DNA from: Camarhynchus parvulus | Taxonomy: Eukaryota; Chordata; Aves; Passeriformes; Thraupidae | Direction: 5' to 3' | Length of the DNA stretch: 64,000 bases | NCBI RefSeq assembly: GCF_901933205.1 | Contig: NC_044596.1 | Span: 3,226,001-3,290,000, forward strand | Part shown: positions 44,750 to 56,441 of the stretch, in pieces | Position numbering within the stretch: the stretch's first letter is position 1 | Layout of the letters: every line of letters starts with the position of its first letter | The notes under the pieces: model-generated | The model's input: only the letters and a program-made list of their open reading frames with translations | The model's database searches: none | What the model was told of the DNA's origin: nothing | Made by a program: the position numbers and the translations under genes

Positions 44750-45469
44750 GGGCTGCTCTGGCTGCCTGCCCTGGATTGCCAAGGGAATTGTTTTTTATTT
44801 GCCATCTGTATGGCAGCTGTCTCCTGTTCAGTGGGCAGTTTTCCTTATCTCTTCCACACCCACTCCTCCCTCCAGGAGGGATGATAATATTATAATAATA
44901 ATTATCTGCTGATATTATAATAATAATTATCTGCTGATAACAGGCTATTGGATGTCACTGCATGGCGGATAAGAACTACAGCATCCCATTGGGAGATGTG
45001 AGCCCAGAGGGAGGAGCCAAGCATTCCTACCCGGATAGAATCTGGAGATTCTGGAACACCAGCACGGCTTCTGCACTGGATTGCCCAGAGGAACAGCAGC
45101 TGCCTCTTCCCCTGGATCTCCAGAGGCAGAGACTGCACCTTTCTCCAGGATCCCTGCTCCAGCAGAACCACCCCTGGCACTGCAGGAGGGCTGAGCCACA
45201 ATTCCAATGGGGCTGCTGCCAGCACCCTGACCCACAGGGTGTCAGCTTGGGTTCTGACTCTGCCAGTGTTGGTTTGGTTACTGCATTGTTTATTTTATCT
45301 TTTTATTTTCTTCCCTAGTAAAGAACTGTTATTCCTGCTCCCTTATTTCTTGCCTGAGAGCCCCTTAATCTAAAATTTATAGCAATTCAGAGGGAGGGGG
45401 TTTACATTTTCCATTTCAGGGGAGGCTCCTGCCTTCCTTAGCAAACACCTGCCTTTCCAAACCCAAACA
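44750..45469 (+). mobile_element. Solo LTR (passerine ERV, ERVL-like)
   Basis: The 3' half is recognisable: a poly-T rich tttattttatctttttattt stretch, ccctagtaaagaactgttat, gagagccccttaatctaaaa, gggagggggtttacattttc and an end at tttccaaacccaaaca. A 28-bp block (gataatattataataataat plus tatctgct) is duplicated inside. The 5' limit is approximate. Confidence 0.7.
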
Positions 45470-46670
45470 GCGCCTTTTCCTCCCTGTGGAGGTGACCAGT
45501 GGGAGGGACTGCCTGCAGTGCCCTGAGCACTGAACTTTTCATACAGAAGGAGCTTTCCACACACACTCCCAGTGCTGCCTGGCCTGGCCCCATCATCTGC
45601 CTCTCACCCCTGCCCTTTCCAGCCCATTTTGCTCATTTCTTGCTCATTTGCTGCACTAATTGCTGAAGTGTCAATTATAGGGCAGATTAAAATGAACGTT
45701 TTAATGCAGGTTGGGGTTGAAGGGGGTAAAGATGACGCCAAATTGTCAAAACACAAAACTCTCTGTGCTTCCAAATGAGCTCTCAAGAAAGGAGCTGCTG
45801 CATTGCTGGGCTGGAAAAAACCTTTCCATTAGGGATGAAGGTAAAACAGATCACAGGGGACATCAGAACAAGAGCTGTGCAATGAGCACCATTAATGTAA
45901 AACTGTTCCCTGCACTGATTCCACCAAAAAAAAATTTCTAGGAGAAAAAAAGCTGAGCTGGCTGCCCCTGATAAATGAAAATTCATTGGAGGAAGCAGAA
46001 GGGTTTGCTTGGGAAAGTCAGAGGAAAATGGATTGGATGTCAGGAAAAAGAAAGTTGTTGCTCGGGTGCAGTGGAGGGAGGTGGAGGTGATGCCCAAAGA
46101 GAATTTCCCTGAATTCCCAAGGAATTCCAAGTGCAGATTAAAGGCTGCTGATCCCACTGCCATCCAGGAACGAGAGATTCCAGCATCATGCCAGAAAATA
46201 CCATGGAATTATGAATAAAATCCACGCCAAGGAAAGACAACAAGGTCCTGGCAGTTGTGAATGTCCCAGTATCAATTACTATTGCAGCAGCCAATTCTGT
46301 AGTGTTCTGTATTTTCTCTATTATTCTGTGTGTTTTGCAAAGGCAGAACAATTCATTTTGTAAACAAGGCAACAAATAAAAGATATTCTGATCAGCTTTA
46401 CTGTGATCTACTCCTGGCTGTACCTGCAACCAAGTCAATCTCCCTTAACACAAGGAAGGGCTTGTGCAACAAAATCTTAATTAATTGGCTCCACTAATGA
46501 GCTGGGTGTGTGTGTGGGGTGGGAGTGTGCCCATTAACTGTCTGTCCTTCTTATCTGAGCAGGTTAAACCCTTTTCCTGTAGATCTGGAGATGATCTGCC
46601 TGGAAGAGCATCTGTGGGACAGGCACAGGAGCTCCCTGCACACCTGGGCTGGGCAGGGAGAGCTCACAGA
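45470..46670. other. Intronic sequence with possible CR1 scrap
   Basis: Around 46020-46110, ggattggatgtcaggaaaaa and a gtggagggaggtggaggtga run resemble a decayed forward CR1. Otherwise nothing recognised. Confidence 0.35.
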
Positions 46671-46671
46671 G

Positions 46672-47320
46672 ACCTTCCACAGAACCAGGCTGGGAGAGAC
46701 CTTCAAGATCATTAAATCCAACCCAGCCTCAACCCCTCAACTCAACCCTGGCACCCAGTGCCACATCCAGGCTTTGTTAAACACAATTGTCAGATTATGC
46801 TCTTTTCTGACCCACAGATGGGGCAACTGAGAGCCATTTTAAACACTTTTATTCCACTTTCAGTCTCATGTGAAGGGTGAGACAACACAGATGTTATAAT
46901 TTACACCATCACAATCAGAAGTTAACTATTTCCTAATTACAATACATTATAAGTGTTTCTTGGCCTATCAGCTTTTGCCACACCATGCTGTAAATGCCTA
47001 ATTCTCTACAAATTCATTTCCCACACTTTGTCACTCTTTCTGTAAAAACTTTTCCCTGATACCCAACCTGTATTTCCCTTGGTGCAGCTGGAGGCTGTGT
47101 GCTCTGGTTGTGTCAGTTCCTGCAGACAGAGCCCAGCCCCAGCTGAGCACAGGCACCTTTCAGGAGCTGTGCAGAGCGATGGGGGCAGCCCTGAGTCTCC
47201 TTTGCTCCAGGCTGAGCACCCCCAGCTCCCTCAGGGGCTTCCTCACAGGGTTTGTGTTCCAAACCCATCACCAGCCTCGCTGCCTCCTCTGGACGAGGAA
47301 GAGGAGGAGAACTTCCCTTC
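46672..47320 (-). mobile_element. CR1 LINE fragment with internal foreign segment, copy 1
   Basis: Reverse-oriented CR1 at both ends (gaccttcaagatcattaaat, cagtgccacatccaggcttt; then tttcccttggtgcagctgga to ggctgagcacccccagctcc). Between them 46791-47035 is non-CR1 sequence shared with the copy at 51291. This copy lacks about 50 bp of CR1 just before the segment that the other copy keeps. Confidence 0.85.
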
Positions 47321-47426
47321 CATGCACACCATGGAGGTGATGAGCACACCTTCCTTTCCTCTCAAACCAGGGAGATGATGAACACTTCCCTTTCCTTCCC
47401 TGCAAACCAGGGAGGTGATGAGCACA

Positions 47427-47565
47427 CCTTCCCTTCCCTTCCCTTCCCTTCCCTTCCCTTCCCTTCCCTTCCCTTCCCTTCCCTTCCCTTCCCTTCCCTT
47501 CCCTTCCCTTCCCTTCCCTTCCCTTCCCTTCCCTTCCCTTCCCTTCCCTTCCCTTCCCTTCCCCT
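47427..47565. repeat. (CTTCC)n microsatellite
   Basis: Nearly pure pentanucleotide array of about 27 copies. Confidence 0.97.
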
Positions 47566-47681
47566 CAAACCCTGCAGGTGATGAACACCTTTTTCCTCCC
47601 CCTGCACACCAGGGAAGCCCAGCAGGATGTGGCCAGGCAGGGGATGCAGGTTTTCCCCAGCCCAGGAGCTGCTGTGAGCAC

Positions 47682-47711
47682 ACACACACGCACACACACA
47701 CACACACACAC
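47682..47711. repeat. (CA)n microsatellite
   Basis: About 15 dinucleotide copies with one interruption. Confidence 0.95.
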
Positions 47712-47712
47712 T

Positions 47713-48755
47713 ACTCCTTTGTTACTCCAGGGTGTATCTGCACCATGTGCAGGGCTGGAGGTTCTGCCACCCCTGGCTGGAACATAAATTCCCAGCACAG
47801 GGGGGGTTGTGCCAGCTCCTCAACAGCCTCTTTGTTCCAGCCCTCCTCCCCTCCACCTCCCCTCTAATTTAATCAAGATGTTTTTGGGATCTACTGCGGG
47901 GCTGTTCCGCATTCCACCCAACATTAACGACTTCAGCTTCCAAATATTTGGGGGGATAACAAAGAGGAGAGCTCAGGAATGCTGTCAGCATTCTCCAGCC
48001 CCAGCAAGGTCCTCCCAAGCCTGACAGAAAGATGGGAGGGCTTCAAAATCAACATTTCCTGAGGTGCTTTCCCCATAAACCCAACCACAGCTCAAGCCAC
48101 GGAGGGTGAATGTGCAACACACCAAGATAAGAGATTTTTATCTAATTTGCTGCCTCAAATTGTGTCAGAGGGTGACAGCTGGAGCTGGAGCCCAAATCTG
48201 CTGATTCTGGAACTGCTCTGGAACAGTATCAGGTGTCTGCATCTTTTTAAAAGCAATAATTAAATGTGCCTAGGTGGTGAATAAACATGAAATATTCCCA
48301 TGTTGTTTGAGAGAGGGTAAGGATGCCAGGAGGGGAGCAGGGATGTGGCACAGAGGTACCAACTCTGCACCTCACTGAGCGTTTTACCCATGGCATTTGC
48401 ACATTTACAAATTTACACCGTGGTGGGAACATATTTGTACAAATGCCCAGCTTTTAAACCATCACACTTGTGTCATGTGGCGGCTTTTCCATGTGTGGGG
48501 TGCTTTAAGATTTTCGTCATTTTCTGCTACCAGAGCAGCAAAAGGCACAGTGCAGCTATAAAGTAGGTCATGACAGACCCCTTCAGAGAATTAATAATTC
48601 CTTTTCCTTGATTACTGCAAGGCTTTTAACCAACTCATTGTGGATTTTTTATTTCACATCAAACACCCTGCAGTGTACCAGGAGATAAACTGGGGGGGTT
48701 TTCCCACCATCAAAGGTTCTAAATAGGAGGAGAATTTCAAATCCTCAGATTGGTT
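47713..48755. other. Intronic sequence, no feature seen
   Basis: Unique-looking; no exon or transposon recognised. Confidence 0.4.
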
Positions 48756-49052
48756 TTCTCGATTCCAAACAGGGGTTTGTCCCCATAAATATCCTCAATT
48801 AAGTGGGTATGGCAGGGAAAGGTCCCTGCTCCAGCAGCACAGGGAATCTCCCAGCTAAAATCAGGGCAGAAAATGGGTTTTAAACCCAGCAGGGCAGGCA
48901 GATGCTGAGCTGCTACCTGGCCTGTCCTCAGACCCCTCTGCCACAGAATAAATCTGCTTTTCTCCCCATTAACATTTGCCAGTCACTCCACAATACCCAT
49001 GGGTAAAAATCTGCCAAACTGAAAAGAATCAGTTTGTTCAGACACTGCTCAA
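48756..49052. repeat. Dispersed direct repeat A, copy 2
   Basis: Second copy of the block at 44351-44646, same orientation, offset about 4405 bp. Flanks do not match those of copy 1. Confidence 0.93.
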
Positions 49053-50370
49053 AGTGAGGCTTCCACAAACCGTTCTTTTAAAAAAGGTAATTTTCTTTTT
49101 TTTTTTTTTTTTTCCTTCAATTTGAACAAGATTATCAGGCTGCTTCTAGGAAAATTTCAAAGAGACAACACAGAAAGAGTGACTAAAGAGACCAAATTAA
49201 AGAGGCTGCTGCTCAAAGGTCTGTACATGTATAAATAATCCCAAGGGATGCCACTCAAAAGATACGTCTGGAGGCAAGAAAACCTGATAACCATGCAAGG
49301 AACAGGAAGAAAACCTGATAACCATGCAGAGAAATGAAGGGTCACATTAAATAGAGAGGGTGACAGGGGGATAGAGGGAAAAAAGGAAATCAAAGCAGGG
49401 AATCAGCACAAATAGAAGAATATTTTGTGTGGAAAAAAAAATACCTATATAAATATAAAACCAGAGAGGGTTACAGGGGGATGGAGGGAAAAGGGGAAAT
49501 CAAAGTGGGAATCAGCACAAACAGAAGAATATTTTTTTGGGGAAAAAAAACCCAGATATAAAACCCATATATAAATATAAAACCCATATATACCATAAAA
49601 ACCCCAGATATATAAATATAAAAACATACATAGATATAAAAATGTAGAAATAAATAAATAAATAAAGGGGCTGTGCTGAAGGAGGACAAGCAGGGGAAAT
49701 CAAAGGGAGATGAAGGAATGAAAAGGAGCAGACATCAAAGCAGGATGATTTTCCAGGAGAGGCAGAGGTGACCAGAATAGCAACGCTGGTGGCACCAGGG
49801 CTGGGAACTGCAGCCCTGTACCAGAGCCAGCCCTAAATCATTAACTCTGCCCAAACAAGGAAACATCATCTCCTCCCCAAGGTGGAACTATTTGTCACTA
49901 GGACAATCCCCCCACCTCCACAGTTTTATTTGCTGGAAATGTGGTTATTTCACCATTTATCTTCCCCAGAATTGCACTGACACCACCCCTGGGGGCAGAC
50001 AAATCCCAGATTCCCACTGACAGCACCAGGATTCATCTTCAGGACTGTCAGAGCAGCCAGACCCTGAGCAGGAGCATCTCCCACCAGCACCTAAAAGTGT
50101 TTCCTCAGGAGAAACCAAAACAAGGGCACGGAAAAGCACAGTGCTGCAAGAATTCCTGCAGCTCAGCTGGGAGCTTCCAATCCAAAGCCACTTTTGGGGC
50201 ACACAGCTCAGACATGGCAGGGCTCTGCAGGAAAAGGGACCCAGGGAAGTAAACAAAGCCCAGAGGCAGGGAAAAGGGGCTGACACACCATGTTCATCCA
50301 GCAGCACGCCAGGGCAAAAAGCACAGCTGCTCTTATCAGCAGAGACAGCTCTGCAGTGGCTGGCAGGTTC
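49053..50370. other. Intronic sequence with local duplication
   Basis: A unit of about 110 bp beginning agagagggtgacagggggat is repeated at about 49352 and 49463, with a partial third copy near 49694. AT-rich repeats with cccatatataaatataaaac lie at 49557-49660, and a T-run at 49098. Confidence 0.7.
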
Positions 50371-50374
50371 CCAT

Positions 50375-50706
50375 CCACCCATCCATCCATCCATCATCCA
50401 TCCATTCATCATCCATCCATCCATCCATCCATCCATCCATCCATCCATCCATCATCCATCCATCCACCCATCCGTCCACCCATCCATCCATCCATCCATC
50501 CATTCATCATCCATCCATCCATCCATCATCCATCCATCCATTCATCATCCATCCATCCATCATCCATCCATCCATCACCCATCCATCCATCCATCCATCC
50601 ATCCATCCATCCATCCATCCATCCATCCATCATCCATCCATCCATCCATCCATCCATCCATCCATCCATCCATCCATCCATCCATCCATCCATCCGTCCC
50701 TCCATC
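50375..50706. repeat. (CATC)n array
   Basis: About 330 bp of atcc-type tetranucleotide with regular catcatcc interruptions. Confidence 0.97.
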
Positions 50707-51117
50707 CCACAGCCCTGGGGTGGGGTCTGTGACAGGACCTGCATCTCCTCGTCCCAGCACACTGTGACACACAGCCACAGACCAGGATTCCCAGGGTGCT
50801 GGGACCCAAAAAGTGCCACCACAACCCCTCTGAAAGCCCTTGTGCAGGGCAGGCAGCCCCGCTGGCTGCTGGCATTCACTGATTTCAGTCTGACAGGAAC
50901 CCATCCCTGCTCCACCATCAGCCCTTTGCAGAGTCCAAGAGTGGCCACGTGAGAATCTCACCCTGAGCACTCTCCACCCCAGCCTGAAGAGACAAAACCC
51001 ACACTGCCACCACCCCTGGTGATGTTCTGGGTGCTGAAGGAGCTGCTGTCCCCACATCAGGCTCTCTGCTGCCCCAGCTCTCTCTGCTTTCCCCTCCTCA
51101 CTGCCACAGGGACACGT
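50707..51117. other. Intronic sequence, no feature seen
   Basis: Unique-looking; nothing recognised. Confidence 0.4.
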
Positions 51118-51650
51118 TTCAGTCACAGAATCACCCGTTCAGAAGAGACCTTCAAGATCATTAAATCCAACCCAGCCCAAACACCTCAACTCAACCCTGG
51201 CACCCAGTGCCACATCCAGGCTTTGTTAAACATCCCCAGGGATGGTGACTCCACCACCTCCCCTGGCAGAACATTCCAGAACTTTATTGCCAGATTATGC
51301 TCTTTTCTGACCCACAGATGGGGCAACTGAGAGCCATTTTAAACACTTTTATTCCATTTTCAGTCTCGTGTGAAGGGTGAGACAACACAGATGTTATAAT
51401 TCACACCATCACAATCAGAAGTTAACTATTTCCTAATTACAATACATTATAAGTGCTTCTTGGCCGATCAGCTTTTGCCACACCATGCTGTAAATGCCTA
51501 ATTCTCTACAAATTCATTTCCCACACTTTGTCACTCTTTCAGGAAAAAACTTTTCCCTGATACCCAACCTGAATTTCCCTTGGTGCAGCTGGAGGCTGTG
51601 TGCTCTGGTTCTGTCAGTTCCTGCAGACAGAGCCCAGCCCCAGCTGACTA
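51118..51650 (-). mobile_element. CR1 LINE fragment with internal foreign segment, copy 2
   Basis: Reverse CR1 starting cagaatcacccgttcagaag; it includes the catccccagggatggtgact and cagaacattccagaacttta parts that copy 1 lacks. The foreign segment at 51291-51535 matches copy 1 closely. It ends after cccagctgacta, where pyrimidine-rich sequence starts. Confidence 0.85.
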
Positions 51651-51660
51651 AAATCACCTT

Positions 51661-53164
51661 TTTCTTTCCCTTTCCTTTTTCCTTTCCTTTCCTCCACAGC
51701 CCTTATCTCACCCATCCAGCCCTGATCACAGCTGCACTCTGTCCTTTGAAAAGCTCTCCACACCCTCAGAGACGCAGCAGCTCAAGAGCTCAGTGCCAAA
51801 AGGGACCTCAAGCATCTCCTCTTTTCCCTGCCCGTCCTCCCCACCTCACCTGCTCCATCCCAGCATGACACAAAGCACTGATTTGAGAACAACCAAGGAA
51901 AAAAGAAATCCAAGGAAAGGATTTTCTGCCTCAGGATCTGCGTTTCCCTCAGCAGATGAGGATTTCTGTGTCACCATCCTCTCCACATTTCATGGCATTA
52001 TTTGCAACCTAAATCATTAACTCTGTTAATGATTCAGTTAATCATCATTAATGATTTAGTTAATTCATTAACTTAAATAGTTCCCAAATTTCAGTTGGTA
52101 GATTCTCCATCAACACCTACAGCAAGGCAGCCCGGCTTTGCCAGCAGCTTGTCCCTGTTTTTCACCCAAGAAAAGGTAAAAAGGTGGGAAAAGTCCCTTT
52201 TTTCTGCTTAAAGTTCAGAGATACTCTGCCATCCTCTGTGCTGCTTTGGGATATTTTACAAATGTGCCACTGAGGAGGGTTATAAACGGGTAAAATTCTT
52301 TGAATCCACAGACTGCAAAGCTGCTTTGCAATATTTCAATCACACACCTCATCTGTTTCCTAGCCTGCCGTACCAATTCAAGCTGCTTCTTGCAGCTCAG
52401 GAAGGGAAGAGACTCCAGTGAAAAAGCACAAACAGGTCCATATCAGCCAAATGTCTCTGTTTATCAGCTGCTACCAGATAACAGAGGACGCAATTTTTGG
52501 TTTGAACCACGCAGCACAAGTGGAGTTCTAATCAAACACCTGATCTGGCCTTCAGCCAAGCTGGTGTTCCTGGCAAACAGCCACAGAAGTAGTTGGGATT
52601 TAACAACAAGCGCCTTTTGTTTGCACAAATTAATGTGGAGTTTGCCCTTGGCCTGTGAGGAACAAACCAGAGATGGTATTTTGCTGTTAATTGGTTATTT
52701 ATTTGTTTTTCTCCTTGTCCTGCCGCCCAAAATAAAGTGTAAACATGGCTTTGCCCTGCTTTCTGAGGGGCTGAAGATAAAGCTGCCATTTCCAGCCAAA
52801 CTGGGATAATATCAATTTCCAAGTGAGGCTTTGCCAAGGCATTTTCCAGGCCACCTTGCTGCAGCACAGCCCTTGCTGAAATTCAACAGGGAGATTACTC
52901 CTCCTTTGGAGGGATTAGAGGAATTGAAGGGTAACTGCCATTCAGTAATCCCATGTAAGTATCTAATCAACCATAATGTAATTACCAGAAAGTTTTAAAA
53001 GGTCAAAAAGGCCTCAGTGTGACATAACTTGAAAAGGAGAAGATTCCTCCTCTGCTTAGGCAATGACTTAGAAAAAAGAAGAAGTCTAAGAGAAACAGAA
53101 TGTGAAAGTGGAATGTATTTTTCATTTTCCATTAAAAACTCAAGAAACAGGCAAGTAATAGCTG
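51661..53164. other. Intronic sequence, no feature seen
   Basis: About 1.5 kb. A small cluster of overlapping ttaatgatt/aatcatta words sits at 52010-52075; otherwise nothing recognised. Confidence 0.45.
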
Positions 53165-53725
53165 GAGTATATAGATATAAAATATAGAAATATATAAAAT
53201 ATATATTATTTATAAAATATATAGAACATATAAAATATATACAAATATATAAATATTAAATATACATAAAAATATAAATTCTATATATTATAAAATATAT
53301 AAAAATATATTATTAGAACAGAAAATATATATTATTTATATATTTTATATAAAAATTATATTAAATATCTATAATACATATAAAATATATTATTTCTATA
53401 AAATATGTATTATTTATTTATAAATAATATATAAAATATATATTATAAAATATATAAAATATATATATTATTTATATATATAGAATATAATATATATATA
53501 ATATTTTTAATATATATATAACTCCACAAGTAATAACTGGAGTAGTATTTTAGATATATATTTAATATATATATTTATTTATATATATAAAATACAATAT
53601 ATATATTATTTATATAATATATATTTTTGTATATGTCTATAACTCCACATGTAATCGGTGGAGTGGTATTTTTTATAAATAAATAAATTAATTAATGACT
53701 AAATGAATAAATAAATAAATATACA
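53165..53725. repeat. AT-rich array with duplicated GC-containing words
   Basis: Irregular tata/aaat sequence. The phrase ataactccacaagtaataac recurs in variants at about 53160, 53520 and 53640, so a block of roughly 120-350 bp has been duplicated within it. Confidence 0.9.
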
Positions 53726-53766
53726 GAAGAACCAAAGTGAAATTCTGTGCTGGAGCACTCAGTTAC

Positions 53767-53929
53767 CTTCTTGAAGAGGCGTCCTGAGTCCTCGCTGACC
53801 TGCACGAAGCGTGGGATGATGTTGTTGAGATAAATGTCACTGAGGGTGGTGTGGTCCCTGCTCTCCCTCTTCACCTGGTTGAGCAGCAGGTTCCAGCAGT
53901 TCACTGGTGACAGCACGTTCTGATCCTTC
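53767..53929 (-). CDS. SRGAP2: SRGAP2 F-BAR exon (first exon in window)
   Basis: 163 nt, one base of a split codon then 54 codons, from KDQNVLSPVNCWNLLL to SEDSGRLFKK. This is the early F-BAR helical region; the conserved Trp-Asn-Leu-Leu and the segment HTTLSDIYLNNIIPRF are typical of srGAPs. The acceptor is ttgcag and the donor gtaact, leaving phase 0. The preceding exon should end with the first two bases of a Lys codon and is not in the window. A long AT-rich array lies just downstream in transcription (53165-53700). Confidence 0.93.
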
Positions 53930-55199
53930 CTGCAAGGACACAGAACAGGAACGACTGGACAGGATTCTACCACAGCTCTGGACCTGTAAATGAAGCTGTG
54001 GGGAGGGTGGGATGCTGAGGAGGATACAGAAAATACACCCTCAGTTTTATTTCCCTACATTCCCATGAGCTTTTGTCCCCAACAAACGGATCCTGCAAAT
54101 GCCAGCTGCAGTGTGCCAAGTGCAGCCTTTAATTGCTCCCTTTGAATCCAGGATTTTGTGCATAAATCAGAGCCTGAGGCAGAGAGGGTGATGGCTCCAG
54201 TGTCTGACAGGAGGTTTCACAGCCCTGTCTCAAACATTTGGGTCCTAACCACAATAAAAAAGATTTCAAGCACCCAGTGTGCCAAACAGCATCTGCATAG
54301 GGAACAAAATGCTGTGTCTCCTGTGCAAAGCCCATTATGGGAAGGATTCTCTATCTGTCCCAAAGCTGCTTCATTTTCTCATCTTTGAACTTTCCCCACC
54401 TTCCTTCAGCTGGAGCACCCAGCAAACGAGCAGTGCAAAGGGCAGCAGGGGAGAGGAGAGGAACTTTGGTTTATTTGGGTCAGCGTTTCATTTACTGGAA
54501 GGAATAATTTGTCTCTCAGGGCAGCATTTCACCCCAGATGAAAGCTGGGGGCTCCAGCAGCAGATCCAGGTGGAGCTTTAATGAGACAGCATTTCCTTCT
54601 CTGCAGCTCTGGACACCTTTCATTCACTATAATATTTATCTAGAAAAGAGTAAAACCTGTGGTGCAAAGCCCTGATTATTGTACATGACTCTTATCAGAT
54701 TTCTTTCCTCCTAAAAGCAATGCAGTTTAATTCCCACTGAAAAAGGGAATATTCTGCACTTGAAAGGACAGCAATCTCTGCTGCAAGAAACACTGGGAAA
54801 ATGGGAAAACTGACCCAGGGCAGAGTTTCATTACCCTTCTCGTGACACCAGCAGTTGGATTTGTGCAATATGGATAATTTTAAATAAAGGATTTCAGAAC
54901 AGCTGATCTTGATTTAAAAAAAAATAATAAAATTGGAAAGCTCAGGACTGACTGCAGCTTGTGATCTGGACTGCTTCACCCACTGACTCCATCTCTGCCC
55001 TCCAAAACTGGCAGAGCTACAAGTGAAAATTACCCAGCGACCATGAAGAGTTTGGGAATGAAACACAACAACACAAAATGCCCAGACTGTCCACCAGCTG
55101 ACCAAAATCCTGCCTCAAAACCCTTCAGAGCCCCATTAGCACCAGGAGTTCTGTACAGAGCAGCTTGACAGCTGGTTTGCAAGCAAAGCTGAGTTCATA
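53930..55199. other. Intron upstream of the first exon seen, no feature
   Basis: No SRGAP2 exon or transposon recognised. Confidence 0.45.
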
Positions 55200-55755
55200 G
55201 AAGAGATAAAACCTGATGATTTCCGAGTGTATCCATAGCAAAGAAAAAGACATGGCCATCAGCATGAAAACAGATTAGAAAAGATCCATGAAAATTTTTG
55301 TAAGCTAAACTACGTGCATAAGTAGGTGTGTATACGTGCCTTATTAAATTTCTGTAAAACTTTTGCCAATTATATTGACAGTAATTGCTTTGAACGAATA
55401 AATATATAAAATATATTATATAAAAATATAATATAAAAATATATCATATATAAAGTATAAAGTATATATAAAGTATAAATATATAATATATAATTATATG
55501 TATATGTATAAATATAATGTATAATTGCAAATATAATATATAAATATAATATGTAAATAAACAATATATAAATATACTAATATAATATATTAATATAATG
55601 TATAAATACAATATATTATATAAAATATATTATCTAAAAATAAATTATTGTGATGTAGTTAACAACTCAAGATCACGCTTTGTTAAGAGTATATAAGCTG
55701 AAAACATGCAGAATAATAATTTTTTTTCTTCTTGGACCCTGACCACATGTATGTA
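55200..55755 (+). mobile_element. Probable ERV LTR with internal AT expansion
   Basis: The 3' part with gttaagagtatataagctga, aaacatgcagaataat and cttggaccctgaccacatgt looks like promoter/R sequence of an avian ERV LTR. The 5' part includes catgaaaatttttgtaagct. The two are separated by an AT array (55390-55640). Limits approximate. Confidence 0.55.
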
Positions 55756-56441
55756 TGTCAGGTCTGACCTAACAGGGACAGTTCTGGCTGCCAGGAGCCA
55801 CGGGAAGGAGCCAGGAGCAGCAGGAGAGCTCTGATTCCCCAGGGAAATGTCAGAACCCAGGAAATTCCTCTGGCTGCCCTGGAGGACTCAAGACCTTGGC
55901 AAGGGGCTGAGACCTTGGCACAGAGTCAAAAATCACCTGTGCCTTTGATTTTAACCCATGGAAACAATTACCAACTTTGTGTGAAGGTTTACAAGCCACA
56001 GGAGTTTGAGTAGAATGATAGTGAATTTGTCACAGGGTGAAAATGTAGAATTTTGGGGTTTTTAGAATGGGGGTTCAAGAGGCAAGATGGAGGAATCTGT
56101 GTTCTGTCTTTCTCCTTCTTGGCCTCCATCTTCTGCTGGGATGGTGACACTTCTGGATTGGTTTAGAGCAGAGACAGACTGTCTAACATAGGTGATAGGT
56201 ATTGGGAAATTATTGTAAATAATGTAGAGGTAGTTTTTAGTACAAAAAGCCAATACCACCCCAAAGGTGGTCAGTGTGCCTCGAACCAGCCTGCTGGACA
56301 GATCTGAGCAGGTCAGAGAATGGAATAGATAACAGAAAGAGAAGCAGAGCCAAGGAATCCTGTCTTCTTCTTCAGTCTCAGGACTGGGAAAAAGAGATTT
56401 TCCAACACCTCGGGGTCATCCCGACACCAGCGACCCCGTCA
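55756..56441 (+). mobile_element. Solo LTR (passerine ERV)
   Basis: Starts tgtcaggtctgacctaacag; the 3' part contains ggtcagtgtgcctcgaacca, ctgctggacagatctgagca and tccaacacctcggggtcatc, which I recognise as a common songbird ERV LTR. The exact 3' end is uncertain (last CA at 56441). Confidence 0.7.

Larger units (their letters stand above)
3698..53929 (-). other. SRGAP2: SRGAP2 gene, internal part (15 exons)
   Basis: Span of the recognised exons of a SLIT-ROBO Rho GTPase-activating protein. Proteins of this family sit under the plasma membrane. Their F-BAR dimer binds and bends membrane outward (filopodia, neurite branching, spine maturation), the RhoGAP domain stimulates GTP hydrolysis on Rac or Cdc42, and the SH3 domain binds ROBO receptors and actin regulators. 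The exons sum to 1839 nt. The reading frame opens with the last base of a split codon, runs through 612 whole codons and ends with two bases of the next. All borders are GT-AG and every phase matches. The choice of SRGAP2 over SRGAP1 or SRGAP3 rests on recalled paralogue differences, such as SVPEGHDQVSCQAHVNELI in the RhoGAP domain and ENAVENLD in the F-BAR extension. A tree is needed to exclude SRGAP3. The SH3 and extreme N-terminal exons are outside the window. Confidence 0.85.

Noticed and set aside
50141..51126. Open frames rich in His-Pro-Ser-Ile or Gly-Trp-Met-Asp
   Set aside because: Translation of the (CATC)n array.
3698..53929. SRGAP3 or SRGAP1 instead of SRGAP2
   Set aside because: SRGAP1 differs at many positions recalled for the RhoGAP and F-BAR extension. 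SRGAP3 is closer, but key segments fit SRGAP2 better. A tree would settle it; I keep about 15% doubt.
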